Positions 5,679-12,772 of a stretch of 12,772 bases of DNA are shown piece by piece. The translations under genes and the position numbers were made by a program. The notes beneath the pieces are model-generated. The model did not search any database and was not told the origin of the DNA. It was given only the letters and a program-made list of their open reading frames with translations. The DNA is from JBDSTZ01 sp039927975 (GTDB lineage: Bacteria > Pseudomonadota > Gammaproteobacteria > Burkholderiales > Burkholderiaceae_D): assembly GCA_039927975.1 (NCBI GenBank), contig JBDSTZ010000164.1, positions 1-12,772 on the forward strand, in the 5' to 3' direction. The first letter of the stretch is position 1. Each line of letters starts with the position of its first letter.

Positions 5679-6809
5679 ATGATCTTTCACCGCGCTCTCC
5701 GACGAGAAATGGCAAGTTCCGCCGGCGCCACCTTCACGGTGTTGTTTACCATCTCGGTCACCTGGACCCTGATGCGCATCCTCGGCGAGGCGGCCGGCGG
5801 CAAGGTGTCCTCGGCCGACATCATCGCCCTGATCGGCTTTGCGGTGCTGAATTATCTGCCAACCATCGTCATCCTCACCAGTTTTATTTCGGTGCTGATG
5901 GCCGTCACGCGCAGCTATCGCGACTCCGAAATGGTGGTGTGGTTCGCCTCCGGCCTGTCGCTGGTGCGCTGGGTGCGTCCGGTGCTGGTGTTCGCGCTGC
6001 CGCTGGTGCTCGTCACCGGCGCCCTGAGCCTGGTGGCGACGCCGTGGGCCAGGATGAAGAGCATGGAATTTGCCGAGCGCTTCGAAAAGCGCGAAGACTT
6101 GAAGAAGGTCTCGCCCGGCCAGTTCAAGGAATCCGGTTCGAGCAACCGGGTGTTCTTCGTCGAGAGCGCGCCGGACAAATCGAACGCGGTGCAAAACGTC
6201 TTCATCAACAGCGTCGACCCTACCGGCACCACCGTGGTGGTGGCCAAGGAAGGGGTGATCGAAGGCGACGGCAAGGGCGGCCAGTTCCTGGTGCTCAAGA
6301 ACGGCCGGCGCTACCAGGGTAAACCGGGCCAGGCCGATTTCCAGTCGATGGAATTCGAGCGCTACAGCATGCGCTTCGCCAGCCGCGTGCCGGTGCTGGG
6401 CGCGGACACGGCGGTGCAGGGATTGTCGACGCCGGCCTTGTTCCTCAATCCGACCAAGGAGGCGATGGCCGAATTCCTGTGGCGGATCGCCGCGCCCATC
6501 ATGTGCGCGCTGTTGATGCTGCTGGCCATTCCGCTCGGCTTTGTCAATCCGCGCGCCGGCAGCTCGGCCAACCTGATCCTGGCGCTGCTGATCTTTTTCA
6601 CCTACATCAACCTGGTCAAGGTGACCGAGGGCAGCGTCAAGGTGGGCCGGATCGATTTCGCGATGGGCTGGTGGCCGCTGCACCTGGCCGTCGCGCTGCT
6701 GATCATGGGCCTGTTCGCCTCGCGCCTGAACGTCAACCACCGCTACCACCCGCTGGTGCTGCTCAGCAGTCTCAAACATGGCCGCATCCGCAAGGGGGCG
6801 CCGACATGA
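5679..6809 (+). CDS. lptF: LPS export ABC transporter permease LptF
   Basis: LptF is one of the two inner-membrane permease subunits of LptB2FG, which extracts lipopolysaccharide from the inner membrane and passes it to LptC/LptA. The 376-residue protein has the expected architecture: three N-terminal membrane segments (about 13-35, 47-75, 94-120), a periplasmic jellyroll-type domain (about 125-262), and three C-terminal segments (about 266-289, 296-316, 329-349). MIFHRALRREMASSAGATF is a typical N-terminus, and PLGFVNPRAG after the fourth helix is a family hallmark. No Shine-Dalgarno sequence precedes the ATG. The stop overlaps the lptG start in ATGA, so the two subunits are coupled. Confidence 0.95.
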   Translation: MIFHRALRREMASSAGATFTVLFTISVTWTLMRILGEAAGGKVSSADIIALIGFAVLNYLPTIVILTSFISVLMAVTRSYRDSEMVVWFASGLSLVRWVRPVLVFALPLVLVTGALSLVATPWARMKSMEFAERFEKREDLKKVSPGQFKESGSSNRVFFVESAPDKSNAVQNVFINSVDPTGTTVVVAKEGVIEGDGKGGQFLVLKNGRRYQGKPGQADFQSMEFERYSMRFASRVPVLGADTAVQGLSTPALFLNPTKEAMAEFLWRIAAPIMCALLMLLAIPLGFVNPRAGSSANLILALLIFFTYINLVKVTEGSVKVGRIDFAMGWWPLHLAVALLIMGLFASRLNVNHRYHPLVLLSSLKHGRIRKGAPT

Positions 6810-7990
6810 AGATCCTGCAGCGCTACTTCTTCGTCAACATCATCCAGGCGGTGGCCTTCGTGCTGCTCGCCTTTCTGGCGCTGGCCGCCTTCAACGACCT
6901 GGCGGCCGAAATGCCGAACGCCGGCAAGGGCGGCTACCTGATCCAGCACGTGTTCCTGTACGTGCTGCTGCTGCTGCCCGGCCACGTGTACGAGGTGATG
7001 CCGGCGGCCGCGCTGATCGGCACCGTGTACACGCTGGCGCAGTTCGCGGCGACGTCGGAATTTACCATCATGCGCGCCTCGAGCATGTCGACCCTGATGG
7101 CCGGCACCATGCTCTTCAAGATCGGCATCGTGTTGGTCGCGGTCACCTTCGTGTTCGGCGAATTGATCACGCCGATGAGCGCGCCGTTCGCCGAAAGGCT
7201 CAAGCTGAGCGCCAAGGGCGCCACGGTGTCGCAGGAATTCCGCTCGGGGATGTGGACCAAGGATAATGTGCACCGCGACGGCATGCAGGGGCCGGTGACC
7301 GGCTCGCGCTTTTTCAATGTGCGCCAGTTCAAGGCCGACGGCCAGCTGATCGACGTCAAGCTCTACGAATTCGACACTAATTTCAGGATGCGTTCCCTGA
7401 TCACGGCGGCTTACGCCACCTACGGCGGCAACAACACCTGGAACCTGAGCGACGTCACCGAGACGCTGTTTACCAACACGCGCGCGCTGCCCGATCCGGC
7501 CGCGCCGGCGCCGGCCGGCACCAGCCTGCAAACCCGCTTCGGCCAGGACACCAGCGCGGTCGGCACGCGCAAGCTGGCCAGCATGCAGCTGGTGTCGGAG
7601 ATCACGCCGAAGATCCTGTCGGTGTCGGCCGCCGATCCGGAGCAGATGTCGGCCAACGAACTGGCGGTCTACACGCGCCACCTGGCCGAGAACCGCCAGC
7701 AGTCGGACCGCTTCAAGATCGCGTTCTGGAAAAAGCTGTTCGACCCGTTCGCCATTTTCGTGCTGATGGCGCTGGCGCTGCCGTTCGCCTACCTGAACAC
7801 GCGCAGCGGCGGCGTGAGCCTCAAGATCTTCATCGGCATCATGATCGGCATCGGCTTCATGTTGATCAACACCCTGTTCTCGCATCTCGGTTTGCTGACC
7901 ACCTGGCCGCCGGTGGTGACCGCGATCGCGCCGAGCGTCTTGTTCCTGCTGCTGGCGCTGGGCGCCTTGTGGTGGGTGGAGCGACACTGA
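6806..7990 (+). CDS. lptG: LPS export ABC transporter permease LptG
   Basis: This 394-residue partner of LptF completes the LPS extraction channel; the ATPase LptB is encoded elsewhere. It begins MKILQRYFFVNII, typical of LptG. It has N-terminal membrane segments (about 13-32, 48-75 and 100-125), a periplasmic domain (about 130-300) and C-terminal segments (about 305-390) containing LPFAYLNTRSGGVSLKIF, which mirrors the PLGF..PR motif of LptF. It starts within the lptF stop (4-nt overlap), and its TGA shares one base with the next ATG. Residues 230-260 carry an Ala/Pro-rich insertion (PDPAAPAPAG) in the periplasmic domain that looks like a variable loop. Confidence 0.95.
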   Translation: MKILQRYFFVNIIQAVAFVLLAFLALAAFNDLAAEMPNAGKGGYLIQHVFLYVLLLLPGHVYEVMPAAALIGTVYTLAQFAATSEFTIMRASSMSTLMAGTMLFKIGIVLVAVTFVFGELITPMSAPFAERLKLSAKGATVSQEFRSGMWTKDNVHRDGMQGPVTGSRFFNVRQFKADGQLIDVKLYEFDTNFRMRSLITAAYATYGGNNTWNLSDVTETLFTNTRALPDPAAPAPAGTSLQTRFGQDTSAVGTRKLASMQLVSEITPKILSVSAADPEQMSANELAVYTRHLAENRQQSDRFKIAFWKKLFDPFAIFVLMALALPFAYLNTRSGGVSLKIFIGIMIGIGFMLINTLFSHLGLLTTWPPVVTAIAPSVLFLLLALGALWWVERH

Positions 7991-8397
7991 TGAATAAACG
8001 TGCCCTGATCCTGTTTGCCCACGGCGCGCGCGCCGCCTCGTGGGCCGCGCCGTTCGAGCGCTTGCGTGATCTCACCCAGGCCAGGACGCCGGAGCTGCCG
8101 GTGTCGCTGGCCTTTCTCGAACTGATGGAGCCGCGCCTGCCGGCGCAGGTGGCCATGCTGGCCGCCGATGGCGTGGCCGAGATCACCATCGTGCCGGTGT
8201 TCCTGGGACGCGGCGGGCACTTGCTGCGCGACCTGCCGCTGATCGTCGAGGAACTGCAAGCGGCCCATCCGGGGCTGGCGATCAAGGTGGTGGGGGCGGT
8301 CGGCGAAGACCCCGGCGTGCTCGACGCCATGGCGCGGTACTGCGTCGACTCGGCCTCGGTCTCGGCCCCGGTTTCGGCGTCCTCCGGCGACGCCTGA
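7990..8397 (+). CDS. cbiX: Short CbiX/SirB-type sirohydrochlorin chelatase
   Basis: This 135-residue protein matches the small single-domain CbiX/SirB form that inserts metal (Co or Fe) into sirohydrochlorin on the way to cobalamin or sirohaem. Expected features are LILFAHGAR with metal-binding His11, FLELMEP (Glu44), and VPVFLGRGGHLLRDLP with the second His77. The final 15 residues (SASVSAPVSASSGDA) are a Ser/Ala-rich tail outside the catalytic fold. The ATG at 7990 shares one base with the lptG stop; an in-frame ATG at 7969 lies inside lptG and is less likely. Metal specificity cannot be told from the sequence. It is probably made from the lptFG transcript. Confidence 0.85.
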   Translation: MNKRALILFAHGARAASWAAPFERLRDLTQARTPELPVSLAFLELMEPRLPAQVAMLAADGVAEITIVPVFLGRGGHLLRDLPLIVEELQAAHPGLAIKVVGAVGEDPGVLDAMARYCVDSASVSAPVSASSGDA

Positions 8398-8405
8398 AGG
8401 ACCGC

Positions 8406-9155
8406 ATGCTGGTATTGAAGCTGTCGCTGGTCCCCGGCTTTTTGCTGCTCATTTCGCTCGCCTCGAAGCGCTGGGGACCGGGCGTGGCGGGCTGGCTGTC
8501 AAGCCTTCCCGTGATCGCCGGGCCGGTGGTGTTTTTCCTCACGCTGACCCACGGTGTCGCCTTCGGCACGGCTGCGGCCAACGGCTCGATGGCGGCGGTG
8601 TTCGCCTCGGTCTCGTTCGGCGCGGTGTACGTGTTCATCGCGCGGCGCCGCGCCTGGCCGCTGGCGCTGGCCGGCGGCCTGCTGGCCTGGACCCTGGCGG
8701 CCGCGATCAGCGCGACCTTGTTCACGTCGGCCAGTGGCTCGCTGCTGATCGCCTTGCTCACTTTGCTCATCGCGCCGCGCGTGTTCCCGGCCAAGGGCGA
8801 GAAGCCGGGCGCCAGCGTGATCAGCATGCCCGACATGGCCGTACGCATGCTGGCCGGCTTTCTGCTGGTGCTGTGCGTGACCTCGGCGGCCGACCTGGTG
8901 GGGCCGCGCTGGAGCGGGCTGCTGGCGGTGTTTCCGGTGCTCGCCAGCGTGCTGGCGGTGTTCTCGCACCGGCATCAGGGCTACGCGTTTTGCGCGGCGC
9001 TGTTGCGTGGACTGGCGACCGGGCTGTATGCCTTCGTGGCGTTTTTCCTGGTGCTGTCGGCGGGCCTGGCGCGGCTGGGCGTGGCGATGGCGTTCGGCCT
9101 GGCGGTGCTCACCGCGCTGGTGGTGCACGCGGCGGGACGGCGGCATCTGCTGTAG
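8406..9155 (+). CDS. Multi-spanning membrane protein with internal duplication
   Basis: This 249-residue, very hydrophobic protein has about eight predicted membrane segments and no recognised family name. The two halves align: residues 11-75 and 151-217 share GFLL, then GPxxxGxLxxxPVxA (24-38 and 166-180), then a Phe, then GxAF (50-53 and 192-195), and a Gly at 60/202. This points to a four-helix unit duplicated and fused, as in many small transporters. A Lys/Gly loop (127-140) joins the halves. AAGGA (8397-8401) overlapping the upstream stop serves as ribosome site, and the gap to cbiX is 8 nt, so it belongs to the lptFG-cbiX transcript. A transport role is inference. Confidence 0.8.
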   Translation: MLVLKLSLVPGFLLLISLASKRWGPGVAGWLSSLPVIAGPVVFFLTLTHGVAFGTAAANGSMAAVFASVSFGAVYVFIARRRAWPLALAGGLLAWTLAAAISATLFTSASGSLLIALLTLLIAPRVFPAKGEKPGASVISMPDMAVRMLAGFLLVLCVTSAADLVGPRWSGLLAVFPVLASVLAVFSHRHQGYAFCAALLRGLATGLYAFVAFFLVLSAGLARLGVAMAFGLAVLTALVVHAAGRRHLL

Positions 9156-9777
9156 ACGTGATGTGCCTGTCGCGCCTTCCGGCGCCTGTTGCTGGCCGGG
9201 TGCTCGAGCAAGACCGCGCCTTCCGGTGCCAGCGTGCCGCAGCCTGTGGTGGCCAAGGCGCCGAAGTCCTCCCTGAACCGCCGGATACCCGTTGGACACA
9301 GGCTGTTCAGTTGAGTCCAAAATCCCTGTCTCGCCGGTACAGCGCCAAAAACAAGCGGCTGTTCGAGCGACAACCGTCGAGCGATTCGCCGCGAAATTCT
9401 GTGGACATTCGTCCGGCAAAGAACTAATATCCCAAGCCCGGTATCGATAACATAAAGCCGTCGATAAGGCATTCCGGATTGATGAGGCTTGGTTCGATGG
9501 CTGCCTTGCTTGAGTGTGGGTTTGATTGAAAGTAGAAAATAGTGGGGACAAGGGTGTCGGCATGTGCTGGCAAGGCGCCCCAGCCACGAGCCTCAGCGTG
9601 CGCGCCGGGAAGGACCGCATCTGCACCGTGGTCGACACGGCGACCGAAAACACCTGCAACACGATTGCGAAGACGGCGACCATTACCGTTGCGCACGACC
9701 AGTCCGGCCAGTAAGCCGGCTGTGCGCCATCGCGCCGTCCCTCCATGATGACGCGATGGCATTTGGAAGAAAATCAC
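9156..9777. other. 622-bp stretch without a convincing gene; gene remnants and a possible operator
   Basis: A frame from 9162 to 9314 has no ATG but encodes LLLAGCSSKTAPSG, a lipobox-like sequence, suggesting a decayed lipoprotein gene start. A second frame at 9526-9714 with a TTG start gives 62 residues, including VGMCWQG and four Cys in all, with no recognised family. The direct repeat CGCGCCTTCCGGCGCC (9171-9186) recurs with one mismatch at 9215-9230; its first copy forms a 5-bp hairpin shortly after the membrane-protein stop. The dyad at 9440-9451 is listed separately. Confidence 0.45.
9440..9451 (+). promoter_or_regulatory. Candidate operator, copy 1 (GGTATCGATAAC)
   Basis: A near-perfect dyad centred on TATCGATA. 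It matches the reverse complement of the site at 10853-10864 in 11 of 12 bases. It lies about 330 bp upstream of the GntR/FCD gene. FCD-type GntR regulators such as ExuR/UxuR bind TGGTATACCA-like palindromes, so a related dyad near such a gene is plausible. Not tested. Confidence 0.35.
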
Positions 9778-10689
9778 ATGGGTAAATCGCTGATCGTTTT
9801 CAAGAGAACCAGCAATCTGATGCTGCAATTTATCGGCCAAGAAATGTCCATCGGTGACGTGCTGCCGTCGGAACAGCACCTCGCAAACGTGTGCCAGGCC
9901 AGCCGCAGCGCGGTGCGCAGCGCGATCACCTATTTGCACACGCGGCGCGTGCTCGCGGCCATGAGCGAACGTCGCGTGCTCCGCTTGCCGGCGGACGACG
10001 ATTATTTCGCCGTGGAGGAACTGCGCTCCGGCTCGGACCGGGTCGAGCAAGCCTTGATGGAAAAAGTGCTCAAGCGCGACATGCAGCCGGGCGCCGAGTT
10101 CGGCGAATCGGAACTGGCGCGCGAATCGGGCGCGAGCACGGTCAGCGTGCGCGAATTCCTGATTGGCTTCGCGCGCTACGGCCTGATCGAGAGAAAGCCG
10201 CGCGGCGGCTGGCGTTTATGCGCCTTCGACGATACCTTTGCCAACGAACTGGCCGATATGCGGCAGCGCTTCGAATTCGATGCGGTCGAATGCTTCTGCG
10301 CGCTGCCGCCGGACAGTCCCGCGCACCTGGATCTGGCCCGGCTGATCGCCAGGCACCTTGAGCTCAGGCCGCGCATGCATTCCTGCTACGGCGAATTTCC
10401 GGCGCTGGACCGGGATTTCCATACCTTTCTGATCGGCCTGCTGAAGAATCGCTTCGCGCAAGGTTTTTACGACGTCGCGTCGTTCGTGTTCCACTATCAC
10501 TACCAGTGGGAAAAGAGCGGTCAACGCGAACGCACGACCCACGCCCTGGACGAACATCTGGCCATCTTGCTCGCCTTGTCGGCGCACGACGAGGCCAAGG
10601 CATTGGTCGCCATGCGAACCCACCTGGACAGCGCGCGCCGGACGCTGTCGGACGCCATCCAGGGCCGGATTGGTCCCGCCGCCACCTGA
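9778..10689 (+). CDS. GntR/FCD transcriptional regulator with two winged-helix segments
   Basis: This 303-residue cytosolic regulator begins with a GntR-like winged helix (about 12-71) containing LPSEQHLANVCQASRSAVRSA. A second helix-turn-helix follows (about 87-148) containing PGAEFGESELARESGASTVSVREFL and the wing LIERKPRGGWRL. Residues 150-295 fit the all-helical FCD effector domain, with likely metal ligands D211 and H215 in DRDFH, H260 in EHLAILLAL, and H282 in MRTHLDSAR. FCD proteins usually sense sugar acids or organic acids, so the adjacent lyase suggests an oligouronate-type ligand; this is inference. ATG 9778 was chosen because GGAAG lies 8 nt upstream; an in-frame ATG at 9745 has no such site. 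A 7-bp hairpin (10675-10681 with 10692-10698) spans its stop. Confidence 0.88.
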   Translation: MGKSLIVFKRTSNLMLQFIGQEMSIGDVLPSEQHLANVCQASRSAVRSAITYLHTRRVLAAMSERRVLRLPADDDYFAVEELRSGSDRVEQALMEKVLKRDMQPGAEFGESELARESGASTVSVREFLIGFARYGLIERKPRGGWRLCAFDDTFANELADMRQRFEFDAVECFCALPPDSPAHLDLARLIARHLELRPRMHSCYGEFPALDRDFHTFLIGLLKNRFAQGFYDVASFVFHYHYQWEKSGQRERTTHALDEHLAILLALSAHDEAKALVAMRTHLDSARRTLSDAIQGRIGPAAT

Positions 10690-11073
10690 ATCGGCGGGGG
10701 CGCAAGCGTTCTGTCGTCGTGGCGGGAAGTGACCGCGGCGCCATCGCGGCATGACGGTGGGGCGGGCGCGCGCCGTGCTTGTGACGAAATACCACTGAAA
10801 ACGCGGGGCAGCGAAAAGCTCTGGACATCGGCACAGGCGTGGATTACGATCTGATATCGATACCAATCGGCAATTCGTGCCGGTGCATCGGGACGTCGTT
10901 AATTTTTTTTGCACTACTAGGTTTATTTAATATAAAAGACCGTCGGCGAGTGAGGCGCATTGGTGAAAAGGATTCCTGCGGGCTTTTTTTTGGGCAATTT
11001 GGTTCGTTATATTTAAAAGACTGTTTTAAAAAACAGATGTTCACATTCAGCAGTTCACAGGAGGAGACCCACA
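10690..11073. promoter_or_regulatory. Regulator-lyase intergenic region with promoter, dyad and palindrome
   Basis: The first half is GC-rich; the second half turns AT-rich. A possible promoter for the lyase is TTGCAC (10909-10914), 16 bp, TATAAA (10931-10936). The dyad GATATCGATACC (10853-10864) lies about 45 bp upstream of this promoter. A 16-bp palindrome, CTGTTTT-AA-AAAACAG, spans 11021-11036 in the leader. A T run at 10984-10991 is not preceded by a strong stem, so I do not call a terminator. Confidence 0.4.
10853..10864 (-). promoter_or_regulatory. Candidate operator, copy 2
   Basis: On the - strand this reads GGTATCGATATC, and with flanking bases TTGGTATCGATATCAG, an imperfect 16-bp palindrome resembling TGGTAT...ATACCA sites of uronate-type GntR regulators. 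It lies about 210 bp upstream of the lyase start and is nearly identical to the dyad at 9440-9451. Confidence 0.4.
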
Positions 11074-12772
11074 ATGAACTTAATTACAATCGACAGGTCG
11101 CGCAGGCGGCTGGCGTCGATCTTCGTCGCGGCCGGCATCGCCGCGACGCTGGTCCCGGGACCGGGGCACTTTGCCCAGGCCGCCAATCAGATTGAAACCC
11201 TTGCCACCAGTTACGTGCCCACGGTCAGCGAGTCCATCGATGCGAGCGGCTTCAAGCATCCCGGGCTCGGCTACACCAAGCAAATGCTGGAAAATGTCCA
11301 GCTCCAGGTGCGGACCCAACAGCAACCCTGGACCGACTATTTCAACGATATAGCCGGGTATGATTCCTCGTCGAAGACGCCGACGGTGAAGAACACCGGC
11401 AATGGCACCACGCCGCGCTTCCCCGGCCTGGCGTCGCAGGCGATGAACGATACCTTCATATCCGACGGGATGGCGGCGTACGGGCAAGCCGTCATGTACC
11501 TGCTCACCGGCGACGAGGTCTATCGCGCCAATGGCATGCGCATCATCCGCATCTACGAGCAGATGGACCCGACCAAGTACGCGTATTTCACCGATGCGCA
11601 CATCCACACCGGCATTCCGCTCCAGCGCATGTTGGCCGGCGCGGAAATCCTGCGCTATACGAGCACCCAGAACCCGGCGCTGGCCTGGACCGACGACGAT
11701 ACGGCCAAGCTCACCGCCAATCTGATCGTGCCGGTCATGCAGACCTTCAACAGCTCCAACGCCCGCTTCATGAACCAGCATCTGTACACGACCATTGCAA
11801 AAATGTCGGGTGCGATCTTCACCGGCAACGTGGCGGAATATAACAAGGCCGTGGAATGGTTCACCGTCAACGAGGACGCGGTGGACCAGGGCCAGAACGG
11901 CGCCATCAAGGCCTTGTTCCGGCTGGTGACCAGGAACGACCAGACCGGCGAGCCGGTCACGCCGGCGGTGCAGCACGTCGAAATGGGCCGCGACCAGGCC
12001 CACGGCGGCGGCGACATCACCAACGCGGAAATCCTGGCGCGCATGATGAACGCGCAGGGCACCAAGGTCGATCCGGTCGAGGGCACGGTGTCGACGGCGC
12101 CGAACGCGGTCGGTCCTTACGAATTCCTCGACGACCGCATCCTGACCGCCGCCGAGCTGTATGCCAGCTTCATGGTCGGCTACCAGATCCCGTGGGTGCC
12201 GACCGCTTCGCGCAGCGACCCTGACGGCAACCCGACGGTCTTGTATTACGGCGTCTCGAACGGCGTGCGCGGCCGCACGTCGATGGCCTTGTGGGATCTG
12301 TTCTACTATTACCAGTACGTGCGCGGGCTCGACATGACGCAGCGCGCGCCGAACTTCACCAAGTACTTCAGCGCACGCGGCTACAATAACTGGAGCGGCC
12401 ACGATGGCGGCGGCGATTACTGGCTCGGCATTCCGGCGCAGGCGGCCCAGGCGGAAGGCGCCAAGTACGGCGTCATGTCGTCGGTCGGCTCGATTCGCGA
12501 AGTGGAGGACCGCTACACCGCGCTCGACAGCAACACCGTGCTGATGCAGGAAGGGACCACGAAGTTTCTCCGCGTCACCGCCACCACGGCGGGCACCTCG
12601 CTGGCCGTGTTTGGCTACGGCGGCGGCGGCACCTATGGCATTCGCATCCGCACCAACGGCACCGCCACCGGCACCGTCAGAGGTATATCCTTCAAGTTGC
12701 CCGATACCCAGGGCCAGTGGCGCTATGTGGTTTTGCCCATCGCGTCCGACGAATTCCAGGGATATGTCTTTA
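11074..12772 (+). CDS. Exported polysaccharide lyase-like protein (3' truncated by window)
   Basis: 566 residues are visible. The N-terminus is an export signal with SRRRLAS, compatible with a twin-arginine motif, and likely cleavage after AQA (residue 36). Residues 55-90 (FKHPGLGYTKQMLENV, then QQQPW) resemble the start of the alginate lyase (alpha/alpha toroid) superfamily. Later conserved-looking blocks are HIHTGIPL (176-183), MNQHLYT (233-239), HVEMGRDQAHGGGD (301-314), AQGTKVDPVEGTVS (327-340) and YEFLDDR (349-355). His, Asn and Tyr residues in these blocks are candidate catalytic residues. From about 485 a beta-rich module begins, with KLPDTQGQWRYVVL, possibly carbohydrate binding. Ribosome site GGAGGAG lies about 8 nt upstream. 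It should cleave an acidic polysaccharide outside the cytoplasm; the substrate and exact PL family are not determinable here. Confidence 0.8.
   Translation, partial: MNLITIDRSRRRLASIFVAAGIAATLVPGPGHFAQAANQIETLATSYVPTVSESIDASGFKHPGLGYTKQMLENVQLQVRTQQQPWTDYFNDIAGYDSSSKTPTVKNTGNGTTPRFPGLASQAMNDTFISDGMAAYGQAVMYLLTGDEVYRANGMRIIRIYEQMDPTKYAYFTDAHIHTGIPLQRMLAGAEILRYTSTQNPALAWTDDDTAKLTANLIVPVMQTFNSSNARFMNQHLYTTIAKMSGAIFTGNVAEYNKAVEWFTVNEDAVDQGQNGAIKALFRLVTRNDQTGEPVTPAVQHVEMGRDQAHGGGDITNAEILARMMNAQGTKVDPVEGTVSTAPNAVGPYEFLDDRILTAAELYASFMVGYQIPWVPTASRSDPDGNPTVLYYGVSNGVRGRTSMALWDLFYYYQYVRGLDMTQRAPNFTKYFSARGYNNWSGHDGGGDYWLGIPAQAAQAEGAKYGVMSSVGSIREVEDRYTALDSNTVLMQEGTTKFLRVTATTAGTSLAVFGYGGGGTYGIRIRTNGTATGTVRGISFKLPDTQGQWRYVVLPIASDEFQGYVF

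Noticed and set aside
8499..9746. Long - strand frame (415 codons) across the membrane protein and the gap
   Set aside because: Composition is Arg/Gln/His-rich without motifs; the + strand hydrophobic protein is better supported by its ribosome site and operon spacing.
10966..10991. Terminator before the lyase because of the T8 run
   Set aside because: Only a weak AAAAG/CTTTT pairing precedes the T run; no stable stem.
10839..11195. 118-codon frame upstream of and overlapping the lyase start
   Set aside because: GTG start, crosses promoter-like AT-rich DNA and overlaps the lyase in another frame; no family features.
11080..12402. Long open frame (440 codons) antisense to the lyase
   Set aside because: It mirrors a high-GC coding strand, has His/Arg/Gly-rich composition with no family resemblance, and the + strand protein has an export signal and ribosome site.
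1..12772. CRISPR array, tRNA, rRNA, insertion sequence or prophage
   Set aside because: No spaced direct repeats, cloverleaf, transposase frame, terminal inverted repeats or phage genes were seen.

Overview
The window is GC-rich, with dense and often overlapping genes. The pepA // lptF-lptG arrangement and the protein sequences suggest a beta-proteobacterium, most likely Burkholderiales/Oxalobacteraceae (Massilia, Duganella or Janthinobacterium-like). This placement comes from gene content and style, not from a marker gene.

Layout. (1) 1-164 is the tail of an unidentified + strand gene. (2) 261-857 (-) encodes a lipoprotein with a C-terminal CxxCH haem site, ending in an 11-bp tandem repeat. 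(3) 858-1415 is an AT-rich non-coding stretch with a good sigma70-type promoter (1115-1143) and a leader of about 265 nt holding five successive inverted repeats. (4) 1416-3049 (+) is a compact run: a small basic protein, a DUF1653 protein overlapping it by 1 nt, the periplasmic protein CreA with a tandem repeat in its signal peptide, a terminator-like hairpin, and a small lipoprotein. (5) 3046-5592 (-) carries a stand-alone response-regulator receiver with non-canonical active-site residues, a cupin gene broken by one in-frame amber codon, and leucyl aminopeptidase pepA. (6) 5679-9155 (+), divergent from pepA, is a tightly coupled run: lptF and lptG (LPS export permeases), a short CbiX/SirB-type chelatase, and an internally duplicated membrane protein. 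(7) 9156-9777 has no convincing gene; it holds small remnants, a direct repeat and a possible operator. (8) 9778-10689 is a GntR/FCD regulator with two winged-helix segments. (9) 11074 to the window end is an exported polysaccharide lyase-like protein, truncated by the window edge.

How the parts fit. lptF and lptG supply the two membrane subunits of the LptBFG lipopolysaccharide extractor; pepA is their divergent neighbour. The regulator and lyase at the right end look like a small polysaccharide-utilisation module. Near-identical GGTATCGATA-type dyads lie upstream of both genes, so the regulator may control itself and the lyase; this is inference. The items most worth a second look are the nonsense-interrupted cupin, the structured leader at about 1150-1415, the GntR/lyase module with its shared dyad, and the atypical receiver protein.
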